From Actinoplanes couchii (GTDB lineage Bacteria > Actinomycetota > Actinomycetes > Mycobacteriales > Micromonosporaceae), in assembly GCF_016862075.1 (NCBI RefSeq), contig NZ_BOMG01000044.1:239154-303153 (forward strand): 64,000 nt of DNA, in the 5' to 3' direction. Below are positions 32,675 through 41,951 of the stretch, piece after piece (position 1 is the stretch's first letter; each line of letters opens with the position of its first letter). The translations under genes were made by a program, and so were the position numbers. The notes under the pieces are model-generated. The model saw nothing but the letters and a program-made list of their open reading frames with translations. It had not been told where the DNA came from and made no database searches.

Positions 32675-34470
32675 GCCGGGTTCAACGCCCGGCTCACTCC
32701 AGTGTCCGTCAGACGGACGACACGGAACCCGGCGTCTGCCAGGATCTGCGGAATCTCCAGCACCGCGGCCCGGCACTTGGCACGTCCCTCCGGGCCCAGA
32801 TCCTCCCAGGACACCAGATCGGGCGTCGTACGGCGTACGTCGTCCCGCTCCGGACCGTGCACCCACCCCGCGCCGCGGGCCGCGTCGGACCACCGCTCCT
32901 GCTCGCGCCGGGCCATCAGCTCCACCTCGGTCCCGGTGAACCCGAAGTCGTCGCTCGCGCCGTCGGCCGGGACGACGGCGCAACCGATCAGGTGCAGCTT
33001 GAACCCGAAGTCCCCGGCCTGCAGGCGGTTCGACCGGCGCAGCTCCTCGTCCAGCTCGGCCCACGGGCGCATCGCGGGGGTGCTGCCCAGCTCGGCGCCC
33101 CGGCGCAGGCAGCCGTCGACGAACCGCTCGTGGATCAGCCGGCCGAGCCGCTCGGAGAGGTCCTCGGCGATCAGCGCCGGGTCACAGCCGGCCGCGACCG
33201 CGGAGAAGAGTTTGATCCGGCCGTCGATCGGGTCGAGCAGCGGCTGCTGGTCCCGGTGGTGCCTGCTGAACGCCTCGGTGATCGCGGCCAGCGCGTCCAC
33301 CACCACGACGATGTCACCGGACACCCGGCCCCACAGCCGGTACTCGCGCAGGGCCAGCTCCAGCCCCTCCCGGTCGTCGGCGAAACAGAGGAAGGCCCGG
33401 TCGTACCCGGCCCGGCCCGGATCGTCGAGCAGCGCGCCCACCTCGGTCTCGTACGCGTTGACCCGGCACCCGTCAGACACCACCTCGTAGCGGCGGGCGA
33501 GCCGGTCCCGCACCCGGATCGCGTCCGGGGCGACCAGGTCCACCGCGACCCGCTGCTCCGGCGCCGACCGCCGCAGCCGCCAGTGCCTGGCGATCTCCAC
33601 GATCAGCGCCGGCACCAGCGACGAGTCGCCCACCACCAGCAGCCGGGGCACCCGGGCCGGCCGGCTCGGCAGCGGCGGCTGGTCCAGCAGCACGTGCACG
33701 GCCAGCTGGTCCAGGTGGAAGAAGTCCAGGCGCTGACCCGGCACGTACGGCGCGCCCAGCCGCCGGGCCTGCAGGGTGAGCGCCCAGTCCGGCTCGTGGA
33801 TCTGCGCGTAGACGGTCAGGTTGTTGCGGGGCGCGGCCATCCGGGCGGCGGCCGCCGCGATCGCCAGGTCGGCGGCGCTGCTGTCGGCGCAGGCGTAGAG
33901 CACCGAGGCGCGTGGCACACCCGCGCCGCGGAGCACGTCCGGGTCGCGGGCGTCGCCGTTGACCCCGAGCAGGCCCCGGCGGCGCAGTTCCAGGGGGCCG
34001 ATCGGCTGGCTGCGCACCACCACGACCCGATGGCCGCTCAGGTGCAGGCGGTGCGCCAGGGTGCGGGCCACCGACGTGTCACCGCAGACCACCACGTGCC
34101 CGCGGGACCGCCGGGCCCCCAGCCGGCGCAGCTCGGCGGCGAGCAGCACCCGGGCCGCTTCGGCGAACGCGTACAGCGTCACCACCGGGGCGACGAACCG
34201 GGCCACCTGCAGCGACGGCGGGAAACCGGTCGCGCCCTCCAGCGGGTCGGAACCCAGCACGAACAGCTGCAACGTGCCGTAGAGCAGGTCCAGCGGATCC
34301 CGGTCGGCGACACCCTGGCCGGCCAGGAACTCGTCCAGGCCGATCAGGCCCAGCACCACCGCGAGCACCCCGGCCAGCGCGAACACCGCCCGGGTCACGG
34401 TGACCGCGGGCTGAGCCTGGTCGTCCCTTCCGTCGCGGAACGGAGTCGGCGGGCGCGGCAAGGTGGCCAT
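32671..34470 (-). CDS. Membrane TrkA-N (RCK)-like protein with C-terminal RyR domain
   Basis: A 599-residue protein. Two hydrophobic segments near the N-terminus (VFALAGVLAVVLGLIG and FVAPVVTLYAFAEAA) resemble a two-helix ion-channel module. Two tandem Rossmann regions follow (HVVVCGDTSVARTLAHRL; RLLVVGDSSLVPALIVEI); both lack the full GxGxxG. The last 150 residues are an RyR domain (IHERFVDGC; MRPWAELDEELRRSNRLQA; REQERWSDAARGAGWVHGPE; VSWEDLGPEG). In bacteria RyR domains occur with TrkA-N and SLOG modules in predicted nucleotide-signal or conflict systems. It overlaps the SLOG gene by 4 nt and starts 22 bp after miaB. Confidence 0.8.
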   Translation of the reverse strand: MATLPRPPTPFRDGRDDQAQPAVTVTRAVFALAGVLAVVLGLIGLDEFLAGQGVADRDPLDLLYGTLQLFVLGSDPLEGATGFPPSLQVARFVAPVVTLYAFAEAARVLLAAELRRLGARRSRGHVVVCGDTSVARTLAHRLHLSGHRVVVVRSQPIGPLELRRRGLLGVNGDARDPDVLRGAGVPRASVLYACADSSAADLAIAAAAARMAAPRNNLTVYAQIHEPDWALTLQARRLGAPYVPGQRLDFFHLDQLAVHVLLDQPPLPSRPARVPRLLVVGDSSLVPALIVEIARHWRLRRSAPEQRVAVDLVAPDAIRVRDRLARRYEVVSDGCRVNAYETEVGALLDDPGRAGYDRAFLCFADDREGLELALREYRLWGRVSGDIVVVVDALAAITEAFSRHHRDQQPLLDPIDGRIKLFSAVAAGCDPALIAEDLSERLGRLIHERFVDGCLRRGAELGSTPAMRPWAELDEELRRSNRLQAGDFGFKLHLIGCAVVPADGASDDFGFTGTEVELMARREQERWSDAARGAGWVHGPERDDVRRTTPDLVSWEDLGPEGRAKCRAAVLEIPQILADAGFRVVRLTDTGVSRALNPA

Positions 34471-34492
34471 TCATCGACGATGACACACCGTC

Positions 34493-35980
34493 TTAAAGAG
34501 AGCAGCCCTCCGTAGCCACCGGAAGCGGCGCGGGCACTCCAAGGGTCGGAAGACCCAGGGACACACCCTTCAATTTCGGCGTACGCCCGGCCTCCCACGC
34601 GTCCCCGGCACGGGTCCGGCGGTGGCTGATCGGATCGCCGTCGGCGTTCAGATGGTGCGGAGCGGCGTACGTGATCACGGTCTCCACGACGTCACCCGGA
34701 CGAGGGGTCGTCCCGCCGGTCGCGAAGTGCACCAGGCGCCCGTCCCGGGCCCGCCCGCTCATCCGGCCGGTCCGCTCGTCCTTCCGGCCCTCGCCGACCG
34801 CGACCAGGACCTCGACCTTCTCCCCGACGAGCTTCTTGTTCTCGTCCCAGGTGATCTCCTCGAGGGTGGCGATCAGCCGCTCGTAGCGGGCCTGCACCAC
34901 CTTCTTCGGGATCTGGTCCGGCATCGTCGCGGCGGGGGTGCCGGGACGGATCGAGTACTGGAAGGTGAACGCGCTGGAGAACCGGGCCTTGCGGACCACC
35001 TCGAGGGTCTCCTCGAAGTCCTCCTCGGTCTCCCCCGGGAAGCCGACGATGATGTCGGTGGTGATCGCCGCGTCCGGCATGGCGGCCCGGACCTTCTCGA
35101 TGATCCCCAGATACTTCTCCTGGCGGTAGCTGCGGCGCATCGCCTTCAGCACCCGGTCCGAGCCGGACTGCAGCGGCATGTGCAGCGAGTGGCAGACGTT
35201 CGGCGTCTCGGCCATCGCGGCGATCACGTCGTCGGTGAAGTCCTTCGGGTGCGGGCTGGTGAACCGCACCCGCTCCAGGCCCTCCACGTCACCGCAGGCG
35301 CGCAGCAGCTTGCCGAACGCGAACCGGTCACCGAACTCGACGCCGTACGAATTCACGTTCTGCCCGAGCAGGGTCACCTCGGAGACACCCTCGGCGACCA
35401 GCGCGCGCACCTCGGCCAGCACGTCGCCGGGCCGGCGGTCCTTCTCCTTGCCGCGCAGGCTCGGCACGATGCAGAACGTGCAGGTGTTGTTGCATCCCAC
35501 CGAGATGGAGACCCAGCCGGCGTAGGTCGACTCGCGCTTGGTCGGCAGCGTCGACGGGAAGACCTCGAGCGACTCGAGGATCTCGACCTGCGCCTCCTCG
35601 TTGTGCCGGGCGCGCTCCAGCATCGTCGGCAGGGAGCCGATGTTGTGGGTGCCGAAGACGACGTCGACCCAGGGCGCCTTCTTGACGATGTCGCCCTTGT
35701 CCTTCTGGGCGAGGCAGCCGCCGACGGCGATCTGCATGCCGGGGTTCTTCAGCTTCGTCGGGCGCAGGTGCCCGAGGTTGCCGTAGAGGCGGTTGTCGGC
35801 GTTCTCCCGGACCGCGCACGTGTTGAAGACGACCACGTCCGCCGCGTCCGCTTCGGCGGCACGCACGTAGCCAGCGTCCTCCATCAGGCCGGAGATCCGC
35901 TCGCTGTCGTGCACGTTCATCTGGCAGCCGTAGGTGCGCACGTCGTAGGTGCGCGGGGTGCCCGCAATCTCGGTAGTCAT
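34493..35980 (-). CDS. miaB: tRNA-2-methylthio-N6-dimethylallyladenosine synthase MiaB
   Basis: A 495-residue radical-SAM methylthiotransferase. The N-terminal UPF0004 domain has TYGCQMNVHDSERI. The radical-SAM cluster motif is GCNNTCTFCIVP, and a C-terminal TRAM domain is present (EVLVAVGEG...GRLVHF). It adds the 2-methylthio group to i6A37 made by MiaA. ATG 35980 is chosen; an in-frame TTG at 35989 is possible. The TrkA-N/RyR gene follows 22 bp downstream without a hairpin, so read-through is likely. Confidence 0.96.
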   Translation of the reverse strand: MTTEIAGTPRTYDVRTYGCQMNVHDSERISGLMEDAGYVRAAEADAADVVVFNTCAVRENADNRLYGNLGHLRPTKLKNPGMQIAVGGCLAQKDKGDIVKKAPWVDVVFGTHNIGSLPTMLERARHNEEAQVEILESLEVFPSTLPTKRESTYAGWVSISVGCNNTCTFCIVPSLRGKEKDRRPGDVLAEVRALVAEGVSEVTLLGQNVNSYGVEFGDRFAFGKLLRACGDVEGLERVRFTSPHPKDFTDDVIAAMAETPNVCHSLHMPLQSGSDRVLKAMRRSYRQEKYLGIIEKVRAAMPDAAITTDIIVGFPGETEEDFEETLEVVRKARFSSAFTFQYSIRPGTPAATMPDQIPKKVVQARYERLIATLEEITWDENKKLVGEKVEVLVAVGEGRKDERTGRMSGRARDGRLVHFATGGTTPRPGDVVETVITYAAPHHLNADGDPISHRRTRAGDAWEAGRTPKLKGVSLGLPTLGVPAPLPVATEGCSL

Positions 35981-36001
35981 GGCAATCAACCAGGCTACCC
36001 G

Positions 36002-36475
36002 CTAAGCCGCCGCATCCTGCTCCGGCGTCGGGTCGGGTTTGAACCGCGAACGGCCACAGCCGTGCGGCAGGGCGCACGCCGGGTCGGAACCGGTGCAGGG
36101 GCGCAGGTGGAAGCGCTCGGTGCCGTCGTCGGTCTCCCGCTCGTCGACGTGCACGGCGCGTAACGTCCCGTCCGGCTCGGCCAGGACGTACCGAGTCGGA
36201 TTGAGGGTGTCGTCGGGCAGGAGCACCGCGGACCGCAACCGGACCGCGACCGCGCTCGCGATGGTCTCCTCGGCGACGCCGGAGGGTGTCACGTAGACGT
36301 CGACCACGGTCGGGAAATCGCCTCCCACGTGGTAGACGTCGCACATCAGATCCGCGCCGGGGATCATCCCGTGCACCGGGCGCCCCAGGGCGCCGGCCAG
36401 TGCTCCGGTCACGTCCCCGGGGTCTTTCCGATCGGCGATACACCAGTTCCACGGGCCGTCCACCATAAGGTCCAT
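36002..36475 (-). CDS. Hypothetical protein upstream of miaB
   Basis: A 157-residue protein, not recognised. It starts with DGPWNWCIADRKDPGDVTGALA and contains VVDVYVTPSGVAEETIASAVA. It has four Cys plus His in the C-terminal half (LRPCTGSDPACALPHGCGRS), possibly a metal site, and ends in an acidic/Ala tail. GAGAGGGG 8 nt before ATG 36475 supports the start. It lies 21 bp before miaB on the same strand, so it is likely co-transcribed. It diverges from the glutamate transporter operon. Confidence 0.7.
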   Translation of the reverse strand: MDLMVDGPWNWCIADRKDPGDVTGALAGALGRPVHGMIPGADLMCDVYHVGGDFPTVVDVYVTPSGVAEETIASAVAVRLRSAVLLPDDTLNPTRYVLAEPDGTLRAVHVDERETDDGTERFHLRPCTGSDPACALPHGCGRSRFKPDPTPEQDAAA

Positions 36476-36604
36476 GGTTCAGACCCCTCTCTCAGTGCGA
36501 TACCGGAGTTACCGCTCCGTGACCATTCTCGACACATTCCGATACGGACGGGCCCCTAGGGTGTGTGCATTCGAGTGAACCGACAACGAGTGGATGGACC
36601 AGGG

Positions 36605-37348
36605 GTGACAGACGAGGCTCTCATCGTCCTTGAGAACGTCAACAAGTGGTTCGGCCCCTTGCACGTGCTGCAGGACGTTGACCTGTCTGTCGCGCGTGGC
36701 GAGGTGGTGGTCGTGATCGGGCCCTCCGGGTCCGGCAAGTCCACGCTGTGCCGCGCCATCAACCGGCTGGAGCCGATCAACTCCGGCACCATCACCTTCG
36801 ACGGGCAGCCGCTGCCGGCCGAGGGCCGCGCGCTGGCCAAACTGCGCAGCGAGGTCGGGATGGTGTTCCAGTCCTTCAACCTCTTCGCGCACAAGACGAT
36901 CCTGCAGAACGTCATGCTGGGTCCGCTGAAGGTCCGCAAGGAGAAGCAGGACGTCGTCCGGGAACGGGCCATGTCCCTGCTCGAGCGGGTGGGCATCGCC
37001 AACCAGGCGGACAAGTACCCGGCCCAGCTCTCCGGCGGCCAGCAGCAGCGTGTCGCCATCGCGCGGGCGCTCGCCATGCAGCCCAAGGCCCTGCTCTTCG
37101 ACGAGCCGACCAGCGCCCTCGACCCGGAGATGGTCGGCGAGGTCCTGGACGTGATGACGTCCCTGGCCCGCGAGGGCATGACGATGGTGGTCGTCACCCA
37201 CGAGATGGGTTTCGCCCGCCACGCCGCCAACCGGGTCGTCTTCATGGCCGACGGTCAGCTGGTCGAACAGGCCGCGCCGGAGGAGTTCTTCGCGAACCCG
37301 CGCAGTGAGCGGGCGAAGGACTTCCTCTCCAAGATCCTCACGCACTGA
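36605..37348 (+). CDS. gluA: Glutamate/polar amino-acid ABC transporter ATPase
   Basis: A 247-residue ABC ATPase of the GlnQ/GluA type. Walker A is GPSGSGKST, signature LSGGQQQRVAIARALA, Walker B LLFDEPTSALDPE and switch VVTHEMGFAR. It powers amino-acid import by the permeases encoded downstream. The GTG at 36605 is preferred, giving the family N-terminus LIVLENVNKWFG. It is the first gene of gluABCD in the order known from Corynebacterium. Confidence 0.95.
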   Translation: MTDEALIVLENVNKWFGPLHVLQDVDLSVARGEVVVVIGPSGSGKSTLCRAINRLEPINSGTITFDGQPLPAEGRALAKLRSEVGMVFQSFNLFAHKTILQNVMLGPLKVRKEKQDVVRERAMSLLERVGIANQADKYPAQLSGGQQQRVAIARALAMQPKALLFDEPTSALDPEMVGEVLDVMTSLAREGMTMVVVTHEMGFARHAANRVVFMADGQLVEQAAPEEFFANPRSERAKDFLSKILTH

Positions 37349-37357
37349 GCGCCCTCG

Positions 37358-37380
37358 GGCCCGCCACACGACGGCGGGCC
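37358..37380 (+). promoter_or_regulatory. Hairpin between gluA and gluB
   Basis: GGCCCGCC pairs with GGCGGGCC around a 7-nt loop in the 53-bp gap, 21 bp before gluB. It could stabilise or process the mRNA so that binding protein is made in excess, as is common in ABC operons. GAAGGAGAT, an unusually strong RBS, follows. Confidence 0.45.
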
Positions 37381-37401
37381 TGATCGTAGAAGGAGATATG
37401 T

Positions 37402-38289
37402 ATGCGTTTCACTCGTGCAGCCGCCCTGGCGACCGCCGCGGCTCTGACCTTCGGCATGACCGCCTGTGGCGGCAACAGCGAGTCCGGTGACTCCGGCAGC
37501 ACCGGCGGCGAGAAGAAGTCGTTCGCCGCGGGCAGCACCATGGAGAAGCTGAACACGGCCGGCTCGATCAAGGTCGGCACCAAGTTCGACCAGCCCGGCT
37601 TCGGTCTCAAGGGCCTGTCCGGCAAGCCCGAGGGCTTCGACGTCTCGGTCGCGAAGATCATCGTCAACGAACTCGGCATCCCCGAGGACAAGATCGAGTA
37701 CGTCGAGACGCCGTCGAAGGTCCGCGAGGACGTCATCGTGAACGGCACCGTCGACTTCGTGGTCGCCACCTACACGATCAACGACAAGCGCAAGGAGCGC
37801 ATCGCGTTCGCCGGGCCGTACTACGAGGCCGGCCAGAACATCCTGGTCAAGGCGGACGACGCGGCGATCACCGGCCCGGACGCGTTCAAGGCCGGCGACA
37901 AGAAGGTCTGCTCGGTCACCGGCTCCACCCCGGCCGAGAACATCAAGACCTACGTCAAGGACGTCGCCAGCCAGCTGGTGCTCTTCGACACCTACGACAA
38001 GTGCGTCACCGCGCTCGACGGCGGTCAGGTCAACGCTGTGACCACCGACAACGTCATCCTGCTCGGCTACATCGCCAAGAACGAGGGCAAGTACAAGCTC
38101 GCCGGCGAGAACTTCACCAAGGAGCCGTACGGCATCGGCGTGAAGCTGGACGACAAGGACTTCCGGACCTTCATCAACGACACGCTGGAGAAGGCGTACG
38201 CCGACGGCAGCTGGAAGAAGGCCTGGGACGACACCGCCGGCAAGTTCGGTGCCGAGCTGGGCGCCGCGCCCGCCGTCAACCGTTACTGA
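37402..38289 (+). CDS. gluB: Glutamate-binding lipoprotein
   Basis: A 295-residue type-3 periplasmic-binding-fold protein. A lipobox signal peptide ends in GMTAC and is followed by a Gly/Ser linker. The family motif GFDVSVAKIIVNELG and the C-terminal ADGSWKKAWDD are present. It captures glutamate or a similar amino acid outside the membrane and delivers it to GluCD. The RBS GAAGGAGAT is close to ideal, consistent with high expression. Confidence 0.95.
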   Translation: MRFTRAAALATAAALTFGMTACGGNSESGDSGSTGGEKKSFAAGSTMEKLNTAGSIKVGTKFDQPGFGLKGLSGKPEGFDVSVAKIIVNELGIPEDKIEYVETPSKVREDVIVNGTVDFVVATYTINDKRKERIAFAGPYYEAGQNILVKADDAAITGPDAFKAGDKKVCSVTGSTPAENIKTYVKDVASQLVLFDTYDKCVTALDGGQVNAVTTDNVILLGYIAKNEGKYKLAGENFTKEPYGIGVKLDDKDFRTFINDTLEKAYADGSWKKAWDDTAGKFGAELGAAPAVNRY

Positions 38290-38326
38290 TCCTCACCGCC
38301 TGATCTGACCCGGGGAGCTTCCGCCC

Positions 38327-39037
38327 GTGAGTGTGTTAGTTGACAAGTTCGACGTCTTCGCGGGCGGCTTCTGGCTCACCTTCCAGATCTGCGTGCTCGC
38401 CGCGATCGGCGCCCTCGTGCTGGGCGCCGTCGTGGCGGTCCTCCGCATCTCTCCGGTGCCGCCGCTGCGCGGACTCGGCACCGCCTACGTCACGGTCTTC
38501 CGGAACATGCCGCTGACCGTGGTGATGTTCTTCTCCGCGTTCGCGCTGCCGGCGCTCGGCTCCAACGCCGACTTCCTGCGCGTCCCGGTGCTCGACCAGA
38601 TCTTCACCCGGCTCGGCACCGACCTGCCGTACTTCCGCTTCGCCCTGATCGCGCTGGTCCTCTACACCGCCGCGTTCGTCTGCGAGGCGCTGCGCTCCGG
38701 CGTCAACGCGGTCTCCCCCGGCCAGGCCGAGGCGGCCCGCTCGCTGGGCCTCACCTTCGGCCAGAACCTGCGGTACGTGGTCCTGCCGCAGTCCTGGAAG
38801 GCCTCGATCGTCCCGCTCGGCTCGGTCATCATCGCGATGATCAAGAACTCGGCGCTGATCGGCTTCTTCGGCGTCGTCGGTGACCTCTCCGCCACCGCCG
38901 ACCAGCTCACCGGCGCCGAGGGCTTCGCCTTCGTCCCCGTCGCCATCGGCATCTCGATCGGATACCTGATCATGACCGTCCCCCTCGGGGCACTTCTCGA
39001 CCGGATCGAGCGCCGGCAGGCGGTGGCGGCCCGATGA
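38327..39037 (+). CDS. gluC: Glutamate ABC transporter permease
   Basis: A 236-residue membrane protein of the HisM/GlnP permease family. It has about five transmembrane helices and the EAA loop (EALRSGVNAVSPGQAEAARSLG) that docks on the ATPase. A GTG start is used. Its stop overlaps the gluD ATG (ATGA). Confidence 0.94.
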   Translation: MSVLVDKFDVFAGGFWLTFQICVLAAIGALVLGAVVAVLRISPVPPLRGLGTAYVTVFRNMPLTVVMFFSAFALPALGSNADFLRVPVLDQIFTRLGTDLPYFRFALIALVLYTAAFVCEALRSGVNAVSPGQAEAARSLGLTFGQNLRYVVLPQSWKASIVPLGSVIIAMIKNSALIGFFGVVGDLSATADQLTGAEGFAFVPVAIGISIGYLIMTVPLGALLDRIERRQAVAAR

Positions 39038-40020
39038 GCCAGCAGACCGTTCTGTACGACATCCCGGGGCCCCGGCAGCGGCGGCTCACCCTGATCATCA
39101 GCATCCTCGCGGTCGCGCTGGTCGCGGCCGGCGCGTACTTCCTGATCTACCAGCCCCTGGACGAGAAGGGGCAGTTCTCGATGGAGCTGTGGGGGCCGAT
39201 GATCGACCCCTCCAACGAGAACTTCGTGCTGGTCTGGCAGCGGATCTGGGTCGGCGTCCAGAACACCCTCACCGCGGCCGTCCTGGCGATCATCAGCTCG
39301 CTGGTCATCGGCACCCTGCTGGCGATCCTCCGGATCCAGCTCAAGGGCCTGGTCACCCGCCGGTTCGAGGGCTCCGCCACGCCCGTCGCGTACCTGCTGC
39401 GCGGTCTCAGCCTGGTCCTCGCCGGCCTCACCCGGTTCTGCGTCGAGGTGTTCCGCGGCCTGCCGGTGGTCATCACGATCTTCTTCGTGGCCCGCGGCTT
39501 CCCCGAGTTCGGCATCACCATGGACAACCTCTGGTACCTGGTGATCGGCCTGACCATCTACAACGGCGTGGTGATCGCCGAGATCCTGCGCTCCGGCATG
39601 GAGGGCCTGCCGCCCGGCCAGCGCGAGGCAGCCGTCGCGATCGGCCTCTCGCCGTTCCAGACCACCTCGCTGATCCTGCTGCCGCAGGCGTTCCGGATCA
39701 TGCTGCCGGCGCTGATCAGCCAGCTCGTCGTGGTCCTCAAGGACACCTCGCTGGGCTTCATCATCAGCTACGAGGAGACCCTCAACATCGGCAAGCAGAT
39801 CATCGGCGCGCTGAGCAACCCGATCCAGGTCTACGTGATCATCGCGGTGCTCTTCATCCTGGTGAACTACTCGCTGTCGAAGCTCGCCCAGTACGTCCAG
39901 AAGCGCCTGGCCCGCGGCCGCAAGACCGCCGCCCTGCCTCCGCAGAACCCGCCGCCGGCCGCGCTCATCTCGCAGGCCGAAGGCGGCGGGGGTGGCGGCG
40001 CCGGCGGCGGCGCTTCCTGA
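39034..40020 (+). CDS. gluD: Glutamate ABC transporter permease
   Basis: A 328-residue membrane protein with the same permease domain (EILRSGMEGLPPGQREAAVAIG loop). It is longer than GluC because of an N-terminal helix plus loop and a C-terminal tail ending in Gly-rich GGGGGGAGGGA. It pairs with GluC to form the channel. It is last in the operon and convergent with RNase Y; no clear terminator is seen in the 20-bp gap. Confidence 0.94.
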   Translation: MSQQTVLYDIPGPRQRRLTLIISILAVALVAAGAYFLIYQPLDEKGQFSMELWGPMIDPSNENFVLVWQRIWVGVQNTLTAAVLAIISSLVIGTLLAILRIQLKGLVTRRFEGSATPVAYLLRGLSLVLAGLTRFCVEVFRGLPVVITIFFVARGFPEFGITMDNLWYLVIGLTIYNGVVIAEILRSGMEGLPPGQREAAVAIGLSPFQTTSLILLPQAFRIMLPALISQLVVVLKDTSLGFIISYEETLNIGKQIIGALSNPIQVYVIIAVLFILVNYSLSKLAQYVQKRLARGRKTAALPPQNPPPAALISQAEGGGGGGAGGGAS

Positions 40021-40040
40021 CTTCTTTTCCGTTTCGCCCT

Positions 40041-41765
40041 TTACCGGGCCAGCTCCGTCACCCTGGACTCACGGACCACGGTGACCCGGATCTGGCCCGG
40101 GTAGGTCAGCTCCTCCTCGATCTGCTTCGCCACATCACGGGCGAGGACCGCGGCGCCGATGTCGTCGATGTCGTCCGGGCGGACCATCACCCGGATCTCC
40201 CGGCCGGCCTGCATGGCGAACACCTTCTCCACCCCGATCTTGCCGCCGGCGATCTCCTCGATCCTTTCGAGCCTCTTGACGTACGCCTCCAAGCTCTCGC
40301 GCCGGGCACCCGGGCGACCACCGGAACACGCGTCGGAAGCCTGCGTGAGAACCGCTTCGATCGTCTGCGGCGGCACCTCGTTGTGGTGCGCCTCGATCGC
40401 GTGCACGATGTCCTCGTGCTCGCCGTACTTGCGGGCCAGGTCGGCGCCGATCAGCGCGTGACTGCCCTCCACCTCGTGGGTGAGGGCCTTGCCGATGTCG
40501 TGCAGGAACGCGGCCCGTTTCATCGTCGGCACGTCCAGCCGCAGCTCGGCCGCCATTATCCCGGCGATGTGCGCGGTCTCCACCAGGTGCTTGAGCACGT
40601 TCTGGCCGTAACTCGTCCGGTACCGCAACCGGCCCAGCAGCTTCACCAGCTCCGGGTGGATGCTGGTGATCCCCACGTCCACCAGGGCCTCCTCGGCCGC
40701 CCGGTCGCAGAGCCGCTCCACCTCGTTCTTGGCGCTGTCGAAGACCTCCTCGATCCGGTGCGGGTGGATCCGCCCGTCCAACACCAGCTTCTCCAGCGTC
40801 AGCCGGCCCACCTCGCGGCGCACCGGGTCGAAGCAGGACAGCAGCACCGCCTCCGGGGTGTCGTCGATGATCAGGTTCACGCCGGTGGTCGACTCGAACG
40901 CCCGGATGTTGCGGCCCTCACGGCCGATGATCCGGCCCTTCATCTCGTCGCTCGGCAGATGCAGCACGCTGACCACGCTCTCCGCGGTCTGCTCGCTGGC
41001 GATCCGCTGAATCGCGTCGACCACGATGTGCCGGGCCCGGGTGTCCGCGGTGTTCCGCGCGTCGTTCTCGATGTCGCGGACCAGGATCGCCGCCTCCCGC
41101 TTCGCCTGGCCCTCGATCGCCTCGATCAGCTCGGTCCGGGCGGTGTCCACGCTGAGACCGGCGATCCGCTCCAGCTCCCGGCGCTTGACCTCCTCCGCCT
41201 TGGTCAGCTCGGCCTCACGCCCGGTCAGCGCCGACTCCCGCTTCGACAGCTCGGCCTCCAGCGTGGCCAGGCGGCGCTCCCGTTCCACCAGGCGCTCCAC
41301 CGCCTCGCCGTGCAGGCGCTCCCGCTCGTCGATGCGCGCGGCCCGGCGCTCCACCTCCGCCGACTGCTCCTTCACCGTCGCGTTGATCAGCGCGGTCTCC
41401 CGCTCACCGGACCGGCGGGCCGCGCTCCGCAACTGTTCGGCGTCGGCCTCCGCCTGCCGGTGGGCGTGCTCCAGGATCGTGTCGGCCTCACCGTGCGCCG
41501 CCTCCAGCACCCGGCGGGCCTCCGCCCGGGCGGCACTGGCCTCGGCTTTCGCAGCGGCGGTCTCCGCCCGTACCGAAGCGGCCTTGGCATTGGCGTCCTC
41601 GACCTTGGCCTGCGCGTCACCGAACGCCTGCTCCTGGCGTTCCTGGGCGACCTGCCGATCGGTGCGTAGCTGACGCAGCGCTCTGGTCCCGAGAATCAGC
41701 CCGACTGTCACCAGTGCGGCAAGCACGATGATCGCAACCACGAGCACCCAGTCCACGGGATCCAT
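40041..41765 (-). CDS. rny: Ribonuclease Y
   Basis: A 574-residue protein. An N-terminal membrane helix (WVLVVAIIVLAALVTVGLILG) is followed by about 200 residues of Ala/Glu-rich coiled coil. A KH domain comes next (GRIIGREGRNIRAFE), then an HD phosphohydrolase domain with HDIGKA (about 420). It initiates mRNA decay at the membrane. The start at ATG 41765 has AAGGGAG upstream; the longer ORF extends into repeat DNA and is rejected. Confidence 0.95.
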   Translation of the reverse strand: MDPVDWVLVVAIIVLAALVTVGLILGTRALRQLRTDRQVAQERQEQAFGDAQAKVEDANAKAASVRAETAAAKAEASAARAEARRVLEAAHGEADTILEHAHRQAEADAEQLRSAARRSGERETALINATVKEQSAEVERRAARIDERERLHGEAVERLVERERRLATLEAELSKRESALTGREAELTKAEEVKRRELERIAGLSVDTARTELIEAIEGQAKREAAILVRDIENDARNTADTRARHIVVDAIQRIASEQTAESVVSVLHLPSDEMKGRIIGREGRNIRAFESTTGVNLIIDDTPEAVLLSCFDPVRREVGRLTLEKLVLDGRIHPHRIEEVFDSAKNEVERLCDRAAEEALVDVGITSIHPELVKLLGRLRYRTSYGQNVLKHLVETAHIAGIMAAELRLDVPTMKRAAFLHDIGKALTHEVEGSHALIGADLARKYGEHEDIVHAIEAHHNEVPPQTIEAVLTQASDACSGGRPGARRESLEAYVKRLERIEEIAGGKIGVEKVFAMQAGREIRVMVRPDDIDDIGAAVLARDVAKQIEEELTYPGQIRVTVVRESRVTELAR

Positions 41766-41951
41766 CTCGCCGCGTCTCCCTTCGCCGCCGGCGCGGTGCA
41801 CACGCGCGCGAGCATCTCTTGCGGGATGCCCGACCAAGGCAGCTGACCGCGGGCGGCAAGCCCGGGAGCACACGCTCCGCCTTCGGCTACCCCGAGACTC
41901 CAGTCTCCGTCCGTCCAGCCCCGCGACCCGCGACCTGCGGCCCTTGCGACC
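41766..41951. other. Promoter-side spacer of rny
   Basis: No gene is supported here. The sequence is the likely rny leader/promoter region and merges into the degenerate repeats that begin near 41930. Confidence 0.5.
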
